Part shown: positions 4,660-9,063 of the stretch, piece by piece
Layout: each line of letters starts with the position of its first letter
Position numbering within the stretch: the stretch's first letter is position 1
Source: an uncultured Clostridia bacterium
GTDB lineage: Bacteria; Bacillota; Clostridia; TANB77; CAG-508
Assembly (NCBI GenBank): GCA_944386315.1
Contig: CALXAS010000059.1
Location: 1 to 9,063, forward strand
Direction of reading: 5' to 3'
Length of the DNA stretch: 9,063 nt
Notes under the pieces: generated by a model
Told to the model about the DNA's origin: nothing
Databases searched by the model: none
What the model saw: the letters and a program-made list of their open reading frames with translations, nothing else
Translations under genes and position numbers: made by a program

Positions 4660-7600
4660 TTAAGGCATTTCATTTACCATTACATTGTCTACTGTATTTG
4701 TTGTTTCATTTACCATTGTTTCGTTTGTTTGATTTGCTATTTCGTTTCTATTTTGTCTTTCTTCTTCTACTAGCGTTTCTAATTTATCAATTAAATCTTG
4801 TAATTTTTGAACGTCTTTTCCTATCATTTCCCAATCGTTACTATTTAAAGAAGTATTTAAATTTTCATTTGCTTTTATTAAAGTATCAATTAAATCTTCT
4901 ATGCTGTCTGTATTTTCTACTTCTATATCTACTGCATATTGAGAAACTAATCTAGCAAGTGCTTGCGTTAGGTTATCTCCTATTGCCACTTTATTACCAG
5001 ATGCTACTACTACTTTTTTTAGCACTGGCAGAGCGTCTGCCTCATTAATATATTGTTGATAAATTGGCTCTACATAGAGAAGTGTATTATTAATTGGAAC
5101 AATAATCATATTTTTTGTAATTTTTGTACCACTTACATTAAGGCTTTCTATTTCTTTCGCAATGGTTTCATCCTGTTCTATTTGCGTATCTAATTGCATT
5201 GGTCCTAAAATATTAGTATCTGCCTGATATTTATAAATAGTCAATTTTCCATTACCACTATTATCATAAGTTCCTACTAAATAGGAAATTAAGTTTTGCC
5301 TATTATATGGGGTGTATGGAAGTACTAGTCCTAGTTGAGCATCTTCCCCATCTACTGTTTTTACCATAGTATAATAAGGTTCCATATCCGTTCCTGTTTT
5401 TGTTAAAACTCTTCCTGTATTATGCGTTGCTATTTCCCATATGTCATCTCCTCGGTATAGAACATCTGGCTGAATATTATGATATCTTGCTATAATATCT
5501 GCTTGAATATTATATAAATATTCTGGATAAACAAAATGCTGTGCAATATCAGCTGGAATACTTTCTTCTAAATCTGCAAATAAATCTGGATAAGCATTTC
5601 TATAGGCCATTGCAATTGGGTCAGAACGGTCTGTAATATAAAAGGTTGTTGTTCCATCATAAGCATCTATTAACACTTTTACAGAATTTCTAATGTAATT
5701 TAACTCTATCTTATTAGTTGCCGTCTCTTGTAAGGTTGTTTTTTGAGAATAAGGATAACTATTCGATGTTGTATAAGCATCTAATACCCATACTAACTTT
5801 CCTTCCTCTGTTACTACTAAATAAGGGTCTTCATCATATTTTAAATAAGGCATTACTACTTTTGCTCTTTCTATAACATTACGATTTGTCAAGATTTTAC
5901 TCTCATCGGTAACATCTCCTGAAAAAGCAAGTTTTAAATCTCCTTCTTTAATAGCAAGTATCATTCTATCTATAAAGTTTAAAGTTAGTCCCGCTTCTCC
6001 GTCATAATTATTTTCAGCATTTTCAGCTCCTTGTGAATCTAAAACAGGATAATCGAATTCATTTTTATCCTTGCAATTGGTTACTACTGTGTCATTTGTC
6101 TCTAATCCAAAATAAATTCGTGGCTGTGTAATGGTAATAGCTCCATTTTGCTCATTAAATCCTCTTTGTATATGGTTTAAGTTGCCTGTATCTTTTGTAT
6201 CTGTAGCAGATGTAATAATAGCTCCATATCCATGTGTGTATTCATAGGTTTTATTATTATAAGTTCCATTGCTACTTACTATTTCTCGTGGAGAAACATA
6301 TACTAAAGTATCTTCTCCGTTTATTTTGTATTTTGCTATATTAGTGCTTCGATAAGTATAATAACCTTTTGCTGTTTGTCCATTATTTAATTCCTTTAAA
6401 ACAATGTCTTCACTCACGATGGCAATATTTCCTACTACTTCCTCAGTATCATTAATTACTTCCGAAGTAATTGTCTCTGCCTCACTTAAAGAAACTTCCT
6501 CTATATCTACGCCATAAGCCTCTTTGGTAGACCTTATATTCTGTGCAATATAATCTTTTTCTTTGTCTAATTCATTTGGACTAATCCATATTGCCTTAAA
6601 TACTACTAGTACTAAAAATAGTCCTACTAAATAGCAAGGAATTGCTGCAATGGAAATAACTAGTTTTCTTGTTTTTCCTTCTTTAAATGCTTTAATTCCT
6701 TTATACACGCAGAAGATTAATACCAAACATAATAGTCGGTATCCCCACAATTTAATGGTAACATCTGCTAGCCCTGCTCCGTATAGCGAATAATTAGTTT
6801 CTCCATCATTCAATGTTAAAAACTTTTCTGTTCCAATATCTTGTGATTGAAAAAAGATATATCCTGCTAGTAACACAGCAAGAACCATAACGCTATTCGT
6901 AAGCTGTGTAATTAATTTGCTATTTTTTAATGTTTTTCTATCTACACCATCAAAAAACATATTAAAGGTAATAATATAATAAATAACGGTATAAACTGCT
7001 AAAGCTACCACTGCTACCATGGCATACATTAAAACTAATTGAATAAACGGTTTTTGGAATACAAAATAACCAATGTCTATTCCAAAAATAGGATCATTTA
7101 CTCCAAATTGTGCTGCATTAATGCATAATACAGCTTTTTCCTTTATCATTCCAGAAGTAAGAGCACTAATTAATACTGCTGCAATAAAGGCAATGGATTT
7201 ATTTAGTAGTTTTGGCATTTCTTTATGTTCTTGATCAAAAAAGACTTTTAGCCCTTTTTTGATTTTCAAGTTGGTCATGTAAACTAATAGATAAATCACT
7301 CCAAAATTAATGATAAGAGTAACTACCATGTATCTTACATTTTGCCAAAAAGAATTGATATATACTTCTCCAATTTCTAATGTCTCTAAATAAGTTCCTC
7401 TAAGCAATACATAAGCTACTATAGCTGTTAGTAAAGCAAAAAATGCTACAATCCACATTCTTTTCTTTTTTTGACTTTTTTCTTTATTTGTTTTTTGAGT
7501 TTGTTGTTTTTCTCCTTCTGTTTTTGTTTCTTTTTTTCTTATTTCATTTTGTTTTTCTTCTGTTTGTTTTTGTGCTATCTTTTGTTTTACTTCTTCTTTG

Positions 7601-7671
7601 TTTTCTATTTCTTTTGGTCCTTCTACTGTTGGGTTAGTTTCTTTTGTATTTTTCTCTTCTTTTTTGTTCAT
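4660..7671 (-). CDS. UPF0182 family large membrane protein
   Basis: About 1003 residues from the chosen start. Counting from a GTG four codons further upstream (7681-7683), it has a cytosolic, Lys/Glu/Gln/Thr-rich, very polar N-terminus (~6-75). Seven hydrophobic helices follow near 77-97, 116-136, 163-180, 213-239, 263-279, 313-330 and 341-364, then a large extracytoplasmic domain to ~980. Family signatures include EYTHGYGAI (~481), QPRIYFG (~520), NYDGEAGLTLNF (~559), MPYLKYDEDPYLV (~611) and NYIRNSVKVLIDAYDGTTTFYI (~662). The 7-helix plus big outer domain layout is that of UPF0182 (COG1615), whose function is not established. The tail is Asn/Thr/Glu-rich. Start: the GTG abuts its Shine-Dalgarno, whereas ATG at 7669-7671 lies 11 bases after AAGGAG, so ATG is preferred. 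It follows ftsY by 21 bp and ends at a terminator. Confidence 0.9.
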   Translation of the reverse strand: MNKKEEKNTKETNPTVEGPKEIENKEEVKQKIAQKQTEEKQNEIRKKETKTEGEKQQTQKTNKEKSQKKKRMWIVAFFALLTAIVAYVLLRGTYLETLEIGEVYINSFWQNVRYMVVTLIINFGVIYLLVYMTNLKIKKGLKVFFDQEHKEMPKLLNKSIAFIAAVLISALTSGMIKEKAVLCINAAQFGVNDPIFGIDIGYFVFQKPFIQLVLMYAMVAVVALAVYTVIYYIITFNMFFDGVDRKTLKNSKLITQLTNSVMVLAVLLAGYIFFQSQDIGTEKFLTLNDGETNYSLYGAGLADVTIKLWGYRLLCLVLIFCVYKGIKAFKEGKTRKLVISIAAIPCYLVGLFLVLVVFKAIWISPNELDKEKDYIAQNIRSTKEAYGVDIEEVSLSEAETITSEVINDTEEVVGNIAIVSEDIVLKELNNGQTAKGYYTYRSTNIAKYKINGEDTLVYVSPREIVSSNGTYNNKTYEYTHGYGAIITSATDTKDTGNLNHIQRGFNEQNGAITITQPRIYFGLETNDTVVTNCKDKNEFDYPVLDSQGAENAENNYDGEAGLTLNFIDRMILAIKEGDLKLAFSGDVTDESKILTNRNVIERAKVVMPYLKYDEDPYLVVTEEGKLVWVLDAYTTSNSYPYSQKTTLQETATNKIELNYIRNSVKVLIDAYDGTTTFYITDRSDPIAMAYRNAYPDLFADLEESIPADIAQHFVYPEYLYNIQADIIARYHNIQPDVLYRGDDIWEIATHNTGRVLTKTGTDMEPYYTMVKTVDGEDAQLGLVLPYTPYNRQNLISYLVGTYDNSGNGKLTIYKYQADTNILGPMQLDTQIEQDETIAKEIESLNVSGTKITKNMIIVPINNTLLYVEPIYQQYINEADALPVLKKVVVASGNKVAIGDNLTQALARLVSQYAVDIEVENTDSIEDLIDTLIKANENLNTSLNSNDWEMIGKDVQKLQDLIDKLETLVEEERQNRNEIANQTNETMVNETTNTVDNVMVNEMP

Positions 7672-7692
7672 GGGAAAATACACTCCTTCCTT

Positions 7693-8589
7693 CTAATCCA
7701 TTAATGCTTCTACAAACTCTTTACTAGAAAATACCTCCATATCGTCTATTTGCTCTCCCACGCCAATAAATTTAATTGGCATATGATTCTCTTCTACAAT
7801 TCCAATAACTACGCCACCTTTTGCAGTTCCATCTAATTTTGTTAAGATAAGTCCTGTAATATCTACGGTTTCCTTAAATGCTTTTACTTGTGCAATTGCA
7901 TTTTGTCCAGTGGTTGCATCTAATACCATTAAAATTTCTTTACTTGCTTCTGGCATTTCTTTATCAATCACTTTCTTTATTTTGGCAAGCTCATCCATTA
8001 GATATTTTTTATTGTGCAATCTTCCTGCTGTATCACAAATTAACACATCTGCATTTTGTTTTTTTACTTCTTCAATTGCTTCATACACAACAGAAGCAGG
8101 GTCTGAGCCTTCTTCTCTTTTTACAATAGTGGCTCCTGCTCTATTCGCCCATACTTCTAACTGTTCTACCGCAGCTGCTCTAAAGGTATCTGCTGCTGCC
8201 ACCACTACTTTCTTTCCGTCTTTTCTTAAGCGATTCGCAATTTTGCCAATGGAAGTAGTTTTTCCTACTCCATTTACACCTACCACTAATATAACAGATG
8301 GTATAGTTTCTAATTTTAAACTGCTATCTTCTTTATCTAATATTGCTTGAATTTCTTCTTTTAATAGCTGTTTTACTTCTTGCTCCTCTTGTATATTTTC
8401 TTTCTTAATTCTTTGTCTTAAACTATCCATAATTTTGGTAGTTGTCTCTACTCCTACATCTGACATGATAAGAACTTCCTCTAATTCTTCTAGTAGGTCC
8501 TCGTCTACTTTTCGGAATCCACTAAAAATATTACTAAAGGATGTTTTCGTTTTACTTAATCCTGATTTTAATTTTTCAAAAAAACCCAT
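7693..8589 (-). CDS. ftsY: Signal recognition particle receptor FtsY
   Basis: FtsY is the membrane-associated SRP GTPase that receives Ffh-bound ribosome-nascent chain complexes and passes them to SecYEG. Its 298 residues have the short Gram-positive form. There is no long acidic A domain, only a basic amphipathic start (MGFFEKLKSGLSKTK) suited to membrane contact, then the helical N domain to ~95 and the NG GTPase domain. GTPase motifs are all present: P-loop GVNGVGKT 104-111, DTFRAAA 134-140 (insertion-box region), DTAGR 186-190, TKLDG 250-254 and GVGE 276-279. FtsY rather than Ffh is indicated by the absence of an M domain and by the EQIDDMEVF end. The ATG is preceded by GAGGAGG 5 bases upstream. 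It is first in a unit with the UPF0182 gene. Its upstream leader contains a 21-codon ORF and two promoter-like sequences. Confidence 0.97.
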   Translation of the reverse strand: MGFFEKLKSGLSKTKTSFSNIFSGFRKVDEDLLEELEEVLIMSDVGVETTTKIMDSLRQRIKKENIQEEQEVKQLLKEEIQAILDKEDSSLKLETIPSVILVVGVNGVGKTTSIGKIANRLRKDGKKVVVAAADTFRAAAVEQLEVWANRAGATIVKREEGSDPASVVYEAIEEVKKQNADVLICDTAGRLHNKKYLMDELAKIKKVIDKEMPEASKEILMVLDATTGQNAIAQVKAFKETVDITGLILTKLDGTAKGGVVIGIVEENHMPIKFIGVGEQIDDMEVFSSKEFVEALMD

Positions 8590-8594
8590 TGGTT

Positions 8595-8601
8595 CCTCCT
8601 C
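8595..8601 (-). promoter_or_regulatory. Ribosome binding site of ftsY
   Basis: GAGGAGG on the minus strand, close before the ATG at 8587-8589, supports the 298-residue start. Confidence 0.7.
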
Positions 8602-8620
8602 GTTATTTTTTACTTCTTCT

Positions 8621-8648
8621 ATTATATACTATTTTTCAAATTTTTCAA
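8621..8648 (-). promoter_or_regulatory. Candidate proximal promoter of ftsY
   Basis: On the minus strand, -35 TTGAAA (8643-8648) and -10 TATAAT (8621-8626) have a 16-bp spacer. The sequence overlaps the end of the 21-codon leader ORF. A transcript from here would start just upstream of the ftsY ribosome site and skip the leader ORF. Confidence 0.5.
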
Positions 8649-8687
8649 GTTTTGGCTTATAAATACACTTCGCACTCCTTCTAACAT
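8622..8687 (-). CDS. Possible 21-codon leader ORF upstream of ftsY
   Basis: ATG at 8685-8687 opens a 21-residue frame that starts MLEGVRSVFISQ and ends NLKNSI, then TAA. It is preceded by a perfect AGGAGG (8695-8700) at a 7-base spacing and by an extended -10 promoter (8714-8741). The stop lies 32 bases before the ftsY ATG. A strong ribosome site on so short a frame suggests a translated leader or a small protein; no homologue is known to me. It is not the remnant of any gene I recognise. Confidence is limited because so short a frame can occur by chance. Confidence 0.4.
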   Translation of the reverse strand: MLEGVRSVFISQNLKNLKNSI

Positions 8688-8713
8688 ATAAATTCCTCCT
8701 TATATTGCTATAT

Positions 8714-8741
8714 AGTATAACATAAATTCCACTATTTTCAA
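8714..8741 (-). promoter_or_regulatory. Distal extended -10 promoter of the ftsY unit
   Basis: On the minus strand, -35 TTGAAA (8736-8741), a 16-bp spacer and -10 TATACT (8714-8719) preceded by TGT form a good extended -10 promoter. Transcription would start near 8707, just before the AGGAGG of the leader ORF. The -35 overlaps the left arm of the inverted repeat 8724-8767. Confidence 0.6.
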
Positions 8742-8767
8742 AAAATTTTTAAAAAATAGTGGAATTT
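8724..8767. terminator. Perfect 15-bp inverted repeat, terminator-like on the plus strand
   Basis: AAATTCCACTATTTT (8724-8738) pairs perfectly with AAAATAGTGGAATTT (8753-8767), with a 14-base loop of A and T. On the plus strand seven T (8765-8771) form a U-tract. On the minus strand the tract is only TTTATG. It sits between the divergent tRNA and ftsY promoters. It may be a terminator of antisense or incoming transcripts, or a regulatory structure; no plus-strand gene in view needs it. Confidence 0.45.
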
Positions 8768-8779
8768 TTTTATTGCTTA

Positions 8780-8788
8780 TGTTAGAAT
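8780..8788 (+). promoter_or_regulatory. Candidate extended -10 of the tRNA-Thr gene
   Basis: TGTTAGAAT on the plus strand is an extended -10 (TGn plus TAGAAT) lying 19 bases before the mature tRNA 5' end. There is no convincing -35 at 8760-8765. Spacing suits a short 5' leader removed by RNase P. Confidence 0.35.
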
Positions 8789-8807
8789 AATAATTGTTAT
8801 GTTTTAT

Positions 8808-8883
8808 GCTATTGTAGCTCAGTTGGTAGAGCAACAGATTCGTAACCTGTAGGTCGGCAGTTCGATTCTGCCCAATAGCTCCA
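8808..8883 (+). tRNA. tRNA-Thr(CGU)
   Basis: A full cloverleaf of 76 bases with encoded CCA (8881-8883). Acceptor GCTATTG (8808-8814) pairs with CAATAGC (8873-8879). The D arm is GCTC/GAGC with loop AGTTGGTA, and the T arm is GGCAG/CTGCC with TTCGATT. The anticodon loop TTCGTAA (8839-8845) gives anticodon CGT (8841-8843), which reads ACG threonine codons. G1-C72, C2-G71 and the anticodon G35/U36 agree with threonine identity. The closing pair of the anticodon stem is A31 (8838) opposite C39 (8846), a mismatch where A-U is expected. It stands alone and points away from ftsY. Confidence 0.95.
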
Positions 8884-8888
8884 TTAAT

Positions 8889-8947
8889 TACTCCCACGAA
8901 ATTTTAAAATTATTTAAAATAAGTAGTTTTAGAACTTTGTGGGAGTA
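8889..8947. repeat. Long near-perfect hairpin between tRNA-Thr and the converging gene
   Basis: The arms 8889-8915 and 8921-8947 pair along almost their whole length, including G-T wobbles, with a single A-C mismatch (8901/8935) and a 5-base loop (8916-8920). The outer ends are ACTCCCAC and GTGGGAGT and the inside is AT-rich. It begins 5 bases after the tRNA CCA and lies 29 bases past the stop of the converging gene at 8977. Neither side has a U-tract, so a classical terminator is doubtful. It could be a bidirectional terminator of a weaker kind or a short palindromic repeat. Confidence 0.5.
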
Positions 8948-8976
8948 TAATTTATATAAATAAACATATAAATATA

Positions 8977-9063
8977 TTATATAACTGCAACTTCTTTTTC
9001 TAATTCTTCAATAATTAAATTTGCATTTTTCATTATATCTGCATATTCAATATCTTTTGCATA
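8977..9063 (-). CDS. C-terminal end of an unidentified gene, cut by the window edge
   Basis: The minus strand is open from the window edge to a TAA at 8977-8979 and encodes 28 residues, ending IIEELEKEVAVI. The composition (Ala, Ile, Glu, Asn, Lys, one predicted helix) and AT-rich codon use fit a real protein C-terminus, but no family can be named from so little. It converges on the tRNA-Thr gene. Confidence 0.5.
   Translation of the reverse strand, partial: YAKDIEYADIMKNANLIIEELEKEVAVI

Noticed and set aside
7672..7683. GTG start giving four extra residues on the UPF0182 protein
   Set aside because: The GTG overlaps the end of the AAGGAGTG ribosome site, leaving no spacer; ATG at 7669-7671 has normal spacing.
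7443..7704. Plus-strand frames of Phe/Leu-rich protein
   Set aside because: They are shadows of the Lys/Glu-rich N-terminus of the UPF0182 gene; the poly-Phe/Leu composition is an artefact of the complementary purine-rich strand.
7910..8350. Plus-strand 146-codon frame
   Set aside because: It lies wholly antisense to the conserved GTPase domain of ftsY and shows no domain or ribosome site of its own.
8700..8897. Minus-strand 65-codon frame starting MGVINGAIGQNRTADLQ
   Set aside because: It is the antisense of the tRNA-Thr gene; the GQNRTADLQ-type peptide is a well-known false translation of tRNA complements.

Overview
The window is strongly AT-rich. Its genes have GGAGG-type ribosome binding sites, a short FtsY without an acidic N-terminal domain, and a UPF0182 membrane protein. 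Together these point to a low-GC Bacillota, most likely a clostridial lineage and possibly an uncultured gut type. This is inferred from gene content and base composition; nothing in the window fixes a genus. It looks like ordinary chromosome: I see no transposase, phage gene or CRISPR array.

All protein genes read on the minus strand, so the order of transcription runs from high to low coordinates. At the right edge is the last 28 codons of an unidentified gene (8977-9063). A 57-59 nt, almost fully paired hairpin (8889-8947) then separates it from a tRNA-Thr(CGU) gene at 8808-8883, the only plus-strand gene. A divergent promoter region follows, containing a perfect 15-bp inverted repeat, a good extended -10 promoter and a 21-codon leader ORF. 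Next come ftsY (SRP receptor) and, 21 bp on, a gene of about 1003 codons for a UPF0182 membrane protein ending at a terminator hairpin. After these come a small DUF5665-type membrane protein and pgsA (phosphatidylglycerolphosphate synthase), which has its own promoter. The ftsY to pgsA block is thus a membrane-biogenesis cluster: membrane protein targeting, a large membrane protein with a big extracytoplasmic domain, a small one-helix membrane protein, and anionic phospholipid synthesis.

A second unit (901-3296) encodes a 724-residue protein with about nine helical repeats followed by a transglutaminase-like Cys-His-Asp domain. It is translationally coupled (ATGA overlap) to a 74-residue basic protein with a distinctive C-terminus, and the unit ends in a terminator at 854-890. 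I do not recognise a described function for this pair; it is the most likely place for undescribed biology here. At the left is a maltose/galactoside O-acetyltransferase-type gene (60-623), and possibly the first codons of one more gene at 1-46.

The intergenic regions carry several structures: two related terminators (854-890 and 3428-3462), two short REP-like palindromic or repeated segments (754-785 and 3485-3528), a dyad upstream of the acetyltransferase -10 box, and a terminator whose 3' arm may also be the ribosome binding site of the DUF5665 gene. Function calls for ftsY, pgsA, the acetyltransferase, UPF0182 and the tRNA are firm. The transglutaminase-fold call is good, but its activity and substrate are unknown.
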